Source: Nocardioides potassii
GTDB lineage: Bacteria; Actinomycetota; Actinomycetes; Propionibacteriales; Nocardioidaceae
Length of the DNA stretch: 64,000 nt
NCBI RefSeq assembly: GCF_021648885.1
Contig: NZ_JAKJHZ010000011.1
Location: 1 to 64,000 of the forward strand
Reading direction: 5' to 3'
The translations under genes were made by a program, and so were the position numbers. Below the pieces are notes generated by a model. The model did not search any database. It was not told the DNA's origin and saw only the letters and a program-made list of their open reading frames with translations. The stretch's first letter is position 1; every line of letters begins with the position of its first letter. Below, piece after piece: positions 26,341 through 36,440 of this stretch.

Positions 26341-27345
26341 ATGACGTTCCTCGACCTGCTCTCCTACGACTTCATGCAGCGCGCGCTGATCGCCGCGCTG
26401 CTCACCGGGCTCGCCGCGCCCGCGATCGGCACCTTCCTCGTCCAGCGACGGCTCGCGCTGCTCGGCGACGGCATCGGCCACGTCGCCGTCACCGGCGTCG
26501 CGCTGGGACTGCTCACCGGCACGTCGCCGACGTGGACCGCGGTCGTCGTGGCCGTGCTCGGTGCGGCGCTGATGGAGCTCATCCGCGAGCGCGGCCACAC
26601 CAACGGCGACGTCGCCCTGGCGCTGCTGTTCTACGGCGGCCTGGCCGGCGGCGTCCTGATCACGGGGATCGCCCGCGAGGGCGCCGCGACCCTGCAGACC
26701 TACCTGTTCGGCTCGCTCAACGCGATCTCGGTCGGGGACGTGTGGTCCACCGTGGTCCTGGCCGCCGTCGTGCTCGTGGTCGTGATCGGGCTGTCGCCGC
26801 AGCTGTTCGCCGTCGCGAGCGACCAGGACTTCGCGCGCGTCGCGGGCCTCAGCGTGCGGGCGTACAACCTGCTCGTCGCCGTGCTCGCCGCGGTCAGCAT
26901 CACCGTCGCGATGCGCACGGTCGGCCTCCTGCTCGTCTCCGCGCTGATGGTCGTGCCGGTCGCGACCTCGCAGCAGCTGGCACGGTCGTTCCGCGCCACC
27001 CTGCTCGGCGCGATGGTCGTCGGCTGCGCGGCCTCCGTCGGCGGCCTGCTCCTGAGCGCCGGGCTGTCGTTCACCGTGCCGGTGGCGCCCGGTCCGACGA
27101 TCGTGCTGCTGGCGCTGGCGATGTTCACCGCGACCTGGCCCGTCGGCATCTGGCTGCGACGCCGCAGCCGCCTGATGGCACCGTTCCCCGAGGTCACGGC
27201 GACACCGCACCGCTCCACCGACCAGCACCCGCACGCCCACGGCGACGACTGCGGCCACCCGGCGGTCCCCCACGGCGACCACGTCGACTACGTCCACGAC
27301 GGCCACCGGCACGCGGTGCACGGAGAGCACTATGACGAGCACTGA
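26341..27345 (+). CDS. znuB: zinc ABC transporter permease
   Basis: Membrane channel subunit of 334 residues with eight or nine hydrophobic helices and the family segments RRLALLGDGIGHVAVTGVAL and RTVGLLLVSALMVVPVA. The C-terminal 45 residues are cytoplasmic or peripheral and His-rich (STDQHPHAHGDDCGH onward), like the tail of ZnuC. It overlaps zur by 14 bp. Confidence 0.95.
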   Translation: MTFLDLLSYDFMQRALIAALLTGLAAPAIGTFLVQRRLALLGDGIGHVAVTGVALGLLTGTSPTWTAVVVAVLGAALMELIRERGHTNGDVALALLFYGGLAGGVLITGIAREGAATLQTYLFGSLNAISVGDVWSTVVLAAVVLVVVIGLSPQLFAVASDQDFARVAGLSVRAYNLLVAVLAAVSITVAMRTVGLLLVSALMVVPVATSQQLARSFRATLLGAMVVGCAASVGGLLLSAGLSFTVPVAPGPTIVLLALAMFTATWPVGIWLRRRSRLMAPFPEVTATPHRSTDQHPHAHGDDCGHPAVPHGDHVDYVHDGHRHAVHGEHYDEH

Positions 27346-27736
27346 CCCGCAGCGTCCCGCCGTCCGGCCCACCCGGCAGCGCCGGGCGGTCGCCTCGGCC
27401 CTGGCCGGGTTCGACGACTTCCGCAGCGCGCAGGAGATCCACGACCTGATCTCGCAGCAGGGCGAGTCGGTCGGGCTGGCGACGGTCTACCGCACGCTCG
27501 CCGCGCTCGCCGAGGCCGGCGAGGTCGACATGCTGCGCAACGAGGACGGCGAGGCGATCTGGCGCAGCTGCTCGGACACGCACCACCACCACCTGGTGTG
27601 CCGCTCGTGCGGCGCCACGATCGAGGTGGAGGGTCCCGCCGTCGAGCGGTGGACCAACGCGATCGCGGCCGAGCACGGCTACGCCGACATCAGCCACACG
27701 CTGGAGATCTTCGGCACCTGCCCAGAGTGCCGCTAG
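27332..27736 (+). CDS. zur: zinc uptake regulator, Fur family
   Basis: A 134-residue metalloregulator. The winged helix spans about 15-75 (SAQEIHDLISQQGESVGLATVYRTL), followed by the metal-binding part with HHHHLVCRSCG and CPECR, the structural zinc Cys pairs. Located last in the zinc uptake operon, it is expected to bind the two boxes upstream of znuA and thus repress its own operon. Its stop codon shares CTAG with the stop of convergent uppS. Confidence 0.95.
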   Translation: MTSTDPQRPAVRPTRQRRAVASALAGFDDFRSAQEIHDLISQQGESVGLATVYRTLAALAEAGEVDMLRNEDGEAIWRSCSDTHHHHLVCRSCGATIEVEGPAVERWTNAIAAEHGYADISHTLEIFGTCPECR

Positions 27737-28512
27737 GTCTCGTTGGGCACCGCGCCGCCGTAGCGGCGGTCCCGGCTGGCGTAGGTCTCGATGGCCGACC
27801 ACAGGTGTCGCCGGTCCACGTCGGGCCACAGCACGTCGGTGAACACCATCTCGCTGTAGGCGGCCTGCCAGAGCATGAAGTTGGACAGCCGCTGCTCCCC
27901 CGAGGTGCGCCACACCATGTCGGCGTCGGGCAGCTCGGGCACGTAGAGGTGCCGGGCGAAGGTCTTCTCGTCGATCCTGTCGGGGTCGAGCCGGCCGGCG
28001 GCCACCTCGCGTCCGATCGACCTCGCCGCGTCGGCGAGCTCGGCGCGGCCGCCGTAGTTGACGCACATGGTCAGCGTGAGGACGTCGTTGTCCTTCGTCA
28101 TGTCCTCAGCGACCTGGAGCTCCTTGATCACGGACTTCCACAGGCGCGGCGCGCGGCCCGCCCAGCGCACCCGCACCCCGAGCTCGTGCATCTCGTCGCG
28201 GCGGCGGCGGATCACGTCGCGGTTGAAGCCCATGAGGAAGCGCACCTCGTCGGGCGAGCGCGACCAGTTCTCGGTCGAGAACGCGTAGGCGCTGATCGCC
28301 CTCACGCCGATCTCGATCGCGCCCTCGACGACGTCGAAGAGGGTGCTCTCGCCCTCCTCGTGGCCCTTGGTGCGCGGCAGCCCACGCTGCTTGGCCCAGC
28401 GGCCGTTGCCGTCCATCACGATCGCGACGTGCTCGGGGACCAGGTCCTTCGGGACCGGCGGCGGGGTCGCGCCGCTCGGGTGCGGGGTCGGCCGCCTCAC
28501 CTGTCGCTTCAC
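27733..28512 (-). CDS. uppS: isoprenyl diphosphate synthase, Z-type (UppS-like)
   Basis: Makes the cis-polyprenyl diphosphate from which the wall-lipid carrier is formed. The 259-residue protein has the P-loop-like HVAIVMDGNGRWA with catalytic Asp34, the FSTENWSRS segment and the C-terminal RTSGEQRLSNFMLWQ pyrophosphate-binding motif. Actinobacteria can have two such enzymes, so chain length (decaprenyl or shorter) is not decided here. It converges on zur with overlapping stops. Confidence 0.94.
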   Translation of the reverse strand: MKRQVRRPTPHPSGATPPPVPKDLVPEHVAIVMDGNGRWAKQRGLPRTKGHEEGESTLFDVVEGAIEIGVRAISAYAFSTENWSRSPDEVRFLMGFNRDVIRRRRDEMHELGVRVRWAGRAPRLWKSVIKELQVAEDMTKDNDVLTLTMCVNYGGRAELADAARSIGREVAAGRLDPDRIDEKTFARHLYVPELPDADMVWRTSGEQRLSNFMLWQAAYSEMVFTDVLWPDVDRRHLWSAIETYASRDRRYGGAVPNET

Positions 28513-28533
28513 GGCCGCCAGCGTAGTGGTGGG

Positions 28534-29040
28534 TCAGAGCCGGTCGAGCAGCCGCAGCACCGTGCCCGCGCCACGGGAGGTCGCGGAGACGTCGAGCAGC
28601 TTCTCGAGGAGCGGGGTGCCGTTGCTGCGGCGCTCGACGTGGTTCTGAACGATCGCGTGACGCCGGTCGGCGACGAGGACGGTCGCCGCCGCGCGCTCGT
28701 CGAAGAACGGCAGCTGCTCGGGGAACGGATCGTCGGTGTCGTACAGCGTGAGCTCACAGCCGTCGGGCAGCGCGGCAAGTCCCAGGTCGTCGAGCCAGGC
28801 CACGGAGCGTACGACGGCGAGGTCGGCGTAGTCGCAGACCGAGGTCAGCCGCGCGGCGACCGCGTCGGCCAGCTGCTGCGGGTCCCCCGGCGCGGTGAAC
28901 GCGACGGTCCCGTTGGACTGGTGGCTCAGGACGTCGGTGGCGCCCTCCGCCGCGAACGCCGCGAGCAGCTGCTCGCGCCCCGGGCTGCGGCGCTGCCCGA
29001 GGTTGAGGTTGCGGAAGAAGGCGACCGACGTGGCCGTCAT
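28534..29040 (-). CDS. DUF1697 family protein
   Basis: A 168-residue soluble protein with the family opening VAFFRNLNLGQRR and the later segment IVQNHVERRSNGTPLLEKLL. The family has no established activity. Its ATG overlaps the recO stop (ATGA), so it is translated with recO. Confidence 0.83.
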   Translation of the reverse strand: MTATSVAFFRNLNLGQRRSPGREQLLAAFAAEGATDVLSHQSNGTVAFTAPGDPQQLADAVAARLTSVCDYADLAVVRSVAWLDDLGLAALPDGCELTLYDTDDPFPEQLPFFDERAAATVLVADRRHAIVQNHVERRSNGTPLLEKLLDVSATSRGAGTVLRLLDRL

Positions 29041-29765
29041 CGCTCGACGTAGGCCATGGAGCGCAGTCCCCGCTCGAGGTGCCAGGCGAGGTAGGCCGAG
29101 ACGAGGTTGCTGGCCTCGCGCAGGTGGCGCGGGTCGGCGGCGTGCACCACCGGCCAGTCACCGACCAGCAGCGCGCCGAGGACGGTGACGGTCTCCGAGG
29201 CGGGGGTCGCGGATCCCGGCAGCCGGTCGGAGGCGCAGAGGACGCCGCCGGCCGAGGGGTTGAAGAAGCGGTGCGGTCCCTCGACGCCGCACTGGACGCA
29301 GTGGTCGAACGACGGGGCGTAACCGGCGACGGACAGCGAGCGCAGCAGGTAGGAGTCGAGGACCTGCTTGGCCGGGTGCTCGCCGCCCGACATCGCGCGG
29401 AGGCCACCGACCAGGAGCAGGAACTGCTGGACGGCGGGCTCCTTCTCCTCGGTGACGAGGCGCTCGGCGGTCTCGAGCATCACGGTGCCTGCGGTGTAGC
29501 GGTCGTAGTCGAGCCCGAGGCGCGCGTGGAACGGGTCGAGGGTCTCGGCCTGGGTGATGACGTCGAGGCTGCGGCCCTCGGCGAGCTGGAGGTCGACGTG
29601 GGTGAACGGCTCGAGGCGCGAGCCCCAGCGCGACGTCGTACGACGCACCCCCTTGGCGACCGCGCGCACCCGCCCGTGCTGACGCGTCAGCAGGGTGATG
29701 ATGCGGTCGGCCTCGCCCAGCTTGTGGGTGCGCAGCACGACCGCCTCGTCGCGGTAGAGGGGCAC
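29037..29765 (-). CDS. recO: DNA repair protein RecO
   Basis: Works with RecR and RecF to load RecA on SSB-coated single strands. The 242-residue protein has an N-terminal OB fold (PLYRDEAVVLRTHKLGEADRI), a helical domain, and a zinc region with C156, C159 and C177. The usual fourth ligand position reads Asp (CASD), a mild deviation. GTG 29765 is chosen because GGGGGAGA lies 7 nt upstream; an in-frame GTG at 29783 is less well placed. Confidence 0.94.
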   Translation of the reverse strand: MPLYRDEAVVLRTHKLGEADRIITLLTRQHGRVRAVAKGVRRTTSRWGSRLEPFTHVDLQLAEGRSLDVITQAETLDPFHARLGLDYDRYTAGTVMLETAERLVTEEKEPAVQQFLLLVGGLRAMSGGEHPAKQVLDSYLLRSLSVAGYAPSFDHCVQCGVEGPHRFFNPSAGGVLCASDRLPGSATPASETVTVLGALLVGDWPVVHAADPRHLREASNLVSAYLAWHLERGLRSMAYVER

Positions 29766-29810
29766 GGGACCATTCTCCCCCACGCCCGGTCCCGCACCGG
29801 GCTGGCGGCG

Positions 29811-30677
29811 TCAGCGTTTCCGGGCGCGCGCCGTGCTCGCGGCGGCTGGCGTCGCCCAGCAGTCGAGGGCGAAGTCGATGGCGGCGGCCGTGAGCCGGTC
29901 CGGGCGGAAGCGCCACTCGAGGATCGAGGTCGCCCGCTCCATCCGGACGTGGGGCAGCTCGGCGGCGAGCATGTCGGCGTCGACGAAGGGGTGGATCGGG
30001 TCGATCGGGTGGCCCACGACGAAGGTCGGGGCCTGGATCTGCCGGCGCAGCCGCGACGACGGCGCGAGGCGCCCGAAGATCACGCCGTGCAGCAGCGAGG
30101 CGATCGAGTCGGCGCGGTGGTCGATCGTGTCGAGGCCGATCCCGGCCCAGAACGGCACGAGGCCACGCGGCACCGAGCGGGAGACCTTCTGCAGGGTGTT
30201 GGCCGTGAACGGCACGTAGCGCGCCGCGAGCATGATCGGCACGAACGCCAGGATCCCGGCCACGAGCGCGTTGTTGAGCACCGGCATCTCCACGATCAGG
30301 CCCTTGACCCGCTCCGGGGCGATCACCGCGACCTCGAGCGAGACGTTGGCGCCCAGCGACGTGCCGCCGATGACGGCCTGCTCTGCGCCGAGGTGGTCGA
30401 GCAGCGCCACGACCTGCCGCCCGAAGGCCGTCATCGAGTAGACCAGCGGGTCGGCCGGCTGGTCGGAGCGGCCGTGGCCGAGCAGGTCGAGGGTGACGAC
30501 GTGGAGTCCCTGCGCGGCCATCGCTCGTGCCAGCGGCTGCTGCATCCGCCGCGGCATGAGCAGGCCGTGCAGCAGGACGACCCACTGGTCGCCCGAGCCG
30601 TACTCGGTGTACTCCAGCCGGTCGCGCCCGCCGTCGGACTCGACGAAGAACTGTCCGATCCGCTCGCTCACCAACAT
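29811..30677 (-). CDS. alpha/beta hydrolase
   Basis: A 288-residue alpha/beta-fold hydrolase. The oxyanion-hole segment VVLLHGLLM and nucleophile elbow IGGTSLGANVS (Ser) are clear. The acid and His of the triad would lie in VVGHPIDPIHPFVDAD and its downstream region. No signal peptide. Substrate unknown. ATG 30677 is 6 nt after TACATT, consistent with a leaderless message. Confidence 0.85.
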   Translation of the reverse strand: MLVSERIGQFFVESDGGRDRLEYTEYGSGDQWVVLLHGLLMPRRMQQPLARAMAAQGLHVVTLDLLGHGRSDQPADPLVYSMTAFGRQVVALLDHLGAEQAVIGGTSLGANVSLEVAVIAPERVKGLIVEMPVLNNALVAGILAFVPIMLAARYVPFTANTLQKVSRSVPRGLVPFWAGIGLDTIDHRADSIASLLHGVIFGRLAPSSRLRRQIQAPTFVVGHPIDPIHPFVDADMLAAELPHVRMERATSILEWRFRPDRLTAAAIDFALDCWATPAAASTARARKR

Positions 30678-30683
30678 GACGTG

Positions 30684-30689
30684 AATGTA
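30684..30689 (-). promoter_or_regulatory. leaderless -10 of the hydrolase gene
   Basis: TACATT on the minus strand followed by CACGTC and ATG. It overlies the sequence just past the leuA stop. Confidence 0.5.
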
Positions 30690-30693
30690 ACGC

Positions 30694-32487
<1,794 letters not shown>

Positions 32488-32503
<16 letters not shown>

Positions 32504-32529
32504 CGGCGAAGGAGGAGGCTGCGCATCAT
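32488..32529 (-). CDS. leuA leader peptide
   Basis: A 13-codon ORF, MMRSLLLRRRSEA, with three consecutive Leu codons (CTC CTC CTT) ending 66 nt before the leuA ATG. Such Leu-rich leaders are known upstream of actinobacterial leuA genes. It starts 9 nt after a -10 (TATCGT), so it is almost leaderless. The stop codon lies in the loop of the adjoining hairpin. Confidence 0.8.
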
Positions 32530-32538
32530 GACGGGACA

Positions 32539-32544
32539 ACGATA
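32539..32544 (-). promoter_or_regulatory. -10 of the leuA leader transcript
   Basis: TATCGT on the minus strand, 9 nt before the leader-peptide ATG. No recognisable -35 lies at the usual distance in the GC-rich upstream DNA. Confidence 0.5.
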
Positions 32545-32592
32545 GCCCGCGCGGCGCCGCGGCGGCGCGCTCGCGGCCACAACGTGGACAGG

Positions 32593-33351
32593 TCAGGCTC
32601 GCGCGCGGGCGGCGTACGCCACGGCGGTGAGGTCGAACGGGCCGTCACCGAGGTTGCGGCGGAGCACGCGCTCGAGCCGCTCGCGGCCGTCGGGTCCGAG
32701 CGCGGCGACCGCCTCGCCGGCCGGGCCGACGCCGTGGAGGTAGGGCTCCCACCACTCCTCGAACGTCGGGTGCGTGACGGTCACCGCCAGCTCGACCGCC
32801 TCGACGTCGCGCAGCCCGGCGCGCTCGAGGACGTCGACCAGGCTCTCGCGCGAACCGCCCTGGAACTCGCGTTCCCCGGGGTGCTCCGGCTCGAGCTCGG
32901 CGACGGCTTCCCACAGCGGCGCCATCGGGGCGCGCGAGCCCCTGAGGTCCCACACGGTGGCCCCGACCCAACCGCCGGGACGCGTCACGCGCGCCATCTC
33001 CCGCAGCCCTGCCACGGGGTCGGCCATGAAGTGCACGACGAGGCATGCCGCCGCGACGTCGGCCGAGTCGTCGTCGAACGGCAGCTCTTCCGCGCCCCCT
33101 CGTCGTACGTCGACACCGGGGAAGCGTTCGCGACAGGCCGCGACGAACGGCTCGCTGGGGTCGACCGCGACCACGTGGTCGGCGCCGAGCCGCTCGACCA
33201 GCACGGCGGTCAGCGCACCCGGTCCGCACCCGACGTCCACCGCGCGCTGCCCGGGCGCGACCTCGAGCCAGTCGGCCAGCCGCCGCGCGAGCGGCTGCGA
33301 GTAGCGACCCATGAACCGGTCGTACGCCTCACCCGCCACCTCGAAGCCCAC
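32593..33351 (-). CDS. class I SAM-dependent methyltransferase
   Basis: A 252-residue methyltransferase of the UbiE/Methyltransf_11 type. SAM-binding motif I is AVDVGCGPGALTAVL, then VAVDPSEPFV and the post-I acidic region PFDDDSADVAAACLVVHF. The substrate is unknown. GTG start 8 nt after TACCGT (33360-33365), so a very short leader. It is divergent from a flavodoxin-like gene. Confidence 0.86.
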   Translation of the reverse strand: MGFEVAGEAYDRFMGRYSQPLARRLADWLEVAPGQRAVDVGCGPGALTAVLVERLGADHVVAVDPSEPFVAACRERFPGVDVRRGGAEELPFDDDSADVAAACLVVHFMADPVAGLREMARVTRPGGWVGATVWDLRGSRAPMAPLWEAVAELEPEHPGEREFQGGSRESLVDVLERAGLRDVEAVELAVTVTHPTFEEWWEPYLHGVGPAGEAVAALGPDGRERLERVLRRNLGDGPFDLTAVAYAARARA

Positions 33352-33359
33352 GTCGATCG

Positions 33360-33380
33360 ACGGTACTCGCCTCGTAGGCT
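33360..33380. promoter_or_regulatory. divergent leaderless -10 pair
   Basis: On the minus strand TACCGT (33360-33365) serves the methyltransferase (8-nt spacing to GTG). On the plus strand TAGGCT (33375-33380) is followed by CTCGTC and the ATG at 33387. Both genes would give leaderless or nearly leaderless messages from a 35-bp gap. Confidence 0.55.
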
Positions 33381-33386
33381 CTCGTC

Positions 33387-33872
33387 ATGCCTCGACTCCT
33401 GGTGGTCCAGCACTCCCCCACGCCGTCGGTCGGCGCGCTGACCGACGCCGTGGTCGCGGGTGCGTCGGACGACGCGATCGACGACGTCGAGGTGGTGGTC
33501 CGGGCCGCGCTCGAGGCCGACGCCGACGACGTGCTCGCGGCCGACGGCTACGTGCTCGGGACGCCGGCCAACTTCGGCTACATGAGCGGCGCGCTCAAGC
33601 ACTTCTTCGACACGATCTTCCTCCAGGCGGGCGGCGCGCTCGCCGACGACGGGTCGGCGTCGACGGTCGAGGGCGGGCGCAAGCCCTACGGCCTCTACGT
33701 CCACGGCCGCTACGACACGACGGGCGCGGTCCGGTCGGTGCAGTCGATCGTCGGTGCGCTCGGCTGGCGCCAGTCGGCGCCGGTCCTCGAGGTGCTGGGC
33801 GAGGTCGGTGAGCGCGAGTGCGAGTCGGCGTACGAGCTGGGCGGGACGCTGGCCGCCCTGGTGATGACATGA
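33387..33872 (+). CDS. flavodoxin-like NAD(P)H-dependent oxidoreductase
   Basis: A 161-residue flavodoxin-fold protein: the phosphate-binding loop QHSPTPSVGALTDAV, and GYVLGTPANFGYMSGALKHFFD, the FMN-isoalloxazine contact region typical of WrbA/NADPH-FMN reductases. It probably binds FMN and transfers electrons to small molecules. The last 4 bp overlap the following lipoprotein gene. Confidence 0.85.
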   Translation: MPRLLVVQHSPTPSVGALTDAVVAGASDDAIDDVEVVVRAALEADADDVLAADGYVLGTPANFGYMSGALKHFFDTIFLQAGGALADDGSASTVEGGRKPYGLYVHGRYDTTGAVRSVQSIVGALGWRQSAPVLEVLGEVGERECESAYELGGTLAALVMT

Positions 33873-34690
33873 GGCGGCTCGCCGCGCTCGCGGCTCTGGT
33901 GGTGGCCCTCGGCGCCTGCACCTCCACGCCGACCGAGCCGGCGGCCGACCAGACGCCGTCAGCCACGTCGACCCCCAGCCCGACCGAGAGCACCCCGCCG
34001 CCGGACCCCGGCCCGACGCCGCGGGTCGGTGAGTGCCACCTGCTGTCCTTCGGGCAGGCCGTCAGCGTCGTGGGCCGCACCGAGCCGGTGAGGTGCCGGC
34101 GCAAGCACACCGCGGAGACCTACTTCGTCGGTCGGCTCAAGCTGGCGACCAAGGCCGGGCACGTCCGTCGCGTCGACTCGAGGGCCGCGCAGGAGCAGGC
34201 GCGCTCGACATGCGCGGCGCGGCTGCCGAGGCACCTGGGCCGTACGCCGCAGGAGCTGCGGCTGACGATGGCCCGGTCCGTGTGGTTCACGCCGAGCCCG
34301 AAGCACGCGGAGGCCGGTGCCGACTGGTTCCGCTGCGACCTGGTCGTCGTGGCCGGCCCGCGTCGTCTGCTCGTGCTGCCGCGCGTGACGAAGGGCCTCG
34401 GTGGCGCCCCGGCGCTCGCGATGTGCGCCACAGCCGCGCCCGGCACCAGGGCGTTCAAGCGGGTGGGGTGCGGGGCGACGCACGCGTGGAAGGCCGTCTC
34501 GACCGTCGACATCCCCGGCAGGAAGCTGCCGTCGAAGCAGGCCGTGGCCGACCGGATGGACGGCCCCTGCGGTGACGCGGCGCGCGCCAACGCGTCCGAC
34601 CCCCTGGACTTCACCTGGTCGCAGGAGAGCCCGACGCCGGAGCAGTGGGACGCCGGCCAGCGCTACGGGATCTGCTGGGTCCCGGCCTGA
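33869..34690 (+). CDS. lipoprotein with septum-formation-type repeats
   Basis: A 273-residue lipoprotein; lipobox ALGAC places the lipidated Cys at 17. After a Pro/Thr linker there are two related segments with Cys and His: VGECHLLSFGQ with VRCRRKHTAETYFVG, and a later GCGATHAWKAVSTVD. This is the layout of the actinobacterial Septum_form domain, whose members are exported proteins implicated in septation. Start ATG overlaps the flavodoxin stop (ATGA). Confidence 0.72.
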   Translation: MRRLAALAALVVALGACTSTPTEPAADQTPSATSTPSPTESTPPPDPGPTPRVGECHLLSFGQAVSVVGRTEPVRCRRKHTAETYFVGRLKLATKAGHVRRVDSRAAQEQARSTCAARLPRHLGRTPQELRLTMARSVWFTPSPKHAEAGADWFRCDLVVVAGPRRLLVLPRVTKGLGGAPALAMCATAAPGTRAFKRVGCGATHAWKAVSTVDIPGRKLPSKQAVADRMDGPCGDAARANASDPLDFTWSQESPTPEQWDAGQRYGICWVPA

Positions 34691-34706
34691 GCCGGCCGGG
34701 CGCTGG

Positions 34707-35690
34707 TCAGAAGACGCGGGCTCCGGCACCCCAGGCGGCGAGGGAGGCATCCGAGCTGTCGATGCGCCAGTCGGCCTCCTTGAGCAGCGAGAACCAGGTG
34801 ACGCCGCGGACCTCCGGGTGGGCGTCGAGCCAGGCCCACATGTCGGTGGTCCACGCGGCCTTGTCGCCGCCGGCGGCCTCGGGTGCGGCCGTCTCGTCGA
34901 CGTGCACCGGTCGGGTCGTGATCGAGCGCAGCTGCGCCACCCCGGGGCCGAAGACGTCCCCGAAGGACTGCCACGACGACCACGACTGGGTCGTCCCCCA
35001 GTTGTAGCCGTCCAGGCCGACGCGGTCGACGTACGCATCGCCGGGGTAGAGCGACGCGAGCGGCGTCGAGCCGTCGAAGGGGACGTTGGCCGACCAGCTC
35101 CAGGTGACGTTGGTCGCCTTGGCGCGCTGGAACAGCGTCACCACGTGGCGCCACGCGGCTGCGTGGTCGCCGGCGCCGTTGCCGTTGACCCCCTCGGCCC
35201 ACGGGTACCAGCTGCCGTTCATCTCGTGCGCGAAGCGGATCACGATCGGCTTGCCCCACGTCTTGATCTGCGAGGCCCACCGCTTGACGTACGCGTCGTG
35301 CTTGCCCGCGACGATGCTGTCGAGGGTGTACGCCGGCTGGACGAGCCCGCCGGCGGGGTCCCACGGCTCCCAGGTCATCACCGGGATCGCGCCCGCCGCC
35401 GTGATGCGGCTCGCGTCCGTCGCCGGGAAGTCACCGCCCAGCGACCACGCGCGGTAGAACGCGACCTGGTCGACGTCGGCACCGGTGCGGCTCTCGAGCG
35501 AGGTCACCTCCGACAGGTCGGTCGGAGCACCGGCGACCGCCACGCCGACGACGCGCGTCGGGACGGGCGCGGGCGTGCCTCCCCCGCCGGCCGGGCGGGC
35601 AGCGAGCGCGGGCGAGGCGAGCGCGGTCAGGACGACCGAGAGCGCGAGGGAGGAGACGACCAGGAGCCGGCCGGGGCGGGGGTGGGGCAC
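34707..35690 (-). CDS. secreted glycoside hydrolase, GH26-like
   Basis: A 327-residue secreted glycosidase. A signal peptide with a hydrophobic core ends near ALA at about residue 30. The TIM-barrel has VIRFAHEMNGSWYPW, with Glu as acid/base, and PVHVDETAAPE with the likely nucleophile Glu; both are typical of GH26 beta-mannanases and relatives. Polysaccharide specificity cannot be told. GTG 35690 follows GAGGAA at a good distance; longer in-frame extensions are spurious. Confidence 0.83.
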   Translation of the reverse strand: MPHPRPGRLLVVSSLALSVVLTALASPALAARPAGGGGTPAPVPTRVVGVAVAGAPTDLSEVTSLESRTGADVDQVAFYRAWSLGGDFPATDASRITAAGAIPVMTWEPWDPAGGLVQPAYTLDSIVAGKHDAYVKRWASQIKTWGKPIVIRFAHEMNGSWYPWAEGVNGNGAGDHAAAWRHVVTLFQRAKATNVTWSWSANVPFDGSTPLASLYPGDAYVDRVGLDGYNWGTTQSWSSWQSFGDVFGPGVAQLRSITTRPVHVDETAAPEAAGGDKAAWTTDMWAWLDAHPEVRGVTWFSLLKEADWRIDSSDASLAAWGAGARVF

Positions 35691-35795
35691 GACGGTTCCT
35701 CGTGGAGCTCGGGCTTGGTACGACCTGGAGAAATCTACGTCGCCGGGCGGCGCCGCGGAGCAGAACGGGGAACGCGGCACCGGCATGATCTGCTC

Positions 35796-36440
35796 ATGAC
35801 CACTCGCGAGCGCACCGACGTACGGCGGCTGCCGGAGAAGCAGGTGCGCGACGTCGCCGTGCTGCACGCCATCCTCGACGGCGCCCTGCAGGCCGCGGTC
35901 GGCTTCCAGGTCGACGGGCAGCCCTTCGTCCTGCCGATGGCCTGCGCGCGCGAGGGCGACGACCTCCTCCTGCACGGCTCGACCGGCAGCCGACTGATGC
36001 GCACGCTCGCCGCGGGCGCACCGGTCTGCGTGAGCGTCACCCACCTCGACGGCCTCGTCTACGCACGCTCCGCCTTCGAGTCGAGCATGCGCTACCGCAG
36101 CGCGACCATCCTCGGGACGGCCGTGCTCGTCCCCGACGACGAGAAGCTCCATGCCCTCGAGGTGCTGACCGAGCACCTGCTGCCCGGCCGCTGGGCCGAG
36201 CTGCGGGCGCCGAGAGCGAAGGAGCTGGCCGCCACCTCGGTGCTGCGGGTCGCGCTCGAGGAGTGGTCGGTCAAGGTGAGCGACGGCTTCCCCGACGACC
36301 CGGACGAGGACCTCGACGAGCCGGTTTGGGCGGGCGTCGTCCCGATGCGGGTGTCGTACGACGACCCGGTGGACGCCCCCGACCTCGCCCCGGACCGTCC
36401 AGTGCCACCGCACGTGCGTGCGCTGCTGGACCGCTCCTAG
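35796..36440 (+). CDS. pyridoxamine 5'-phosphate oxidase family protein
   Basis: A 214-residue split-barrel flavin-binding protein: LHAILDGALQAAVGFQVDGQPFVLPMAC, LLLHGSTGSRLMRTLAAGAPVCVSVTHLDG and a C-terminal WSVKVSDG segment. It is more like the general stress/FMN-binding branch than true PdxH. Its stop shares CTAG with the stop of convergent era. Confidence 0.83.
   Translation: MTTRERTDVRRLPEKQVRDVAVLHAILDGALQAAVGFQVDGQPFVLPMACAREGDDLLLHGSTGSRLMRTLAAGAPVCVSVTHLDGLVYARSAFESSMRYRSATILGTAVLVPDDEKLHALEVLTEHLLPGRWAELRAPRAKELAATSVLRVALEEWSVKVSDGFPDDPDEDLDEPVWAGVVPMRVSYDDPVDAPDLAPDRPVPPHVRALLDRS

Noticed and set aside
26152..27372. 406-residue open frame antisense to znuB
   Set aside because: Low-complexity Arg/Asp/His-rich translation typical of GC-rich antisense frames.
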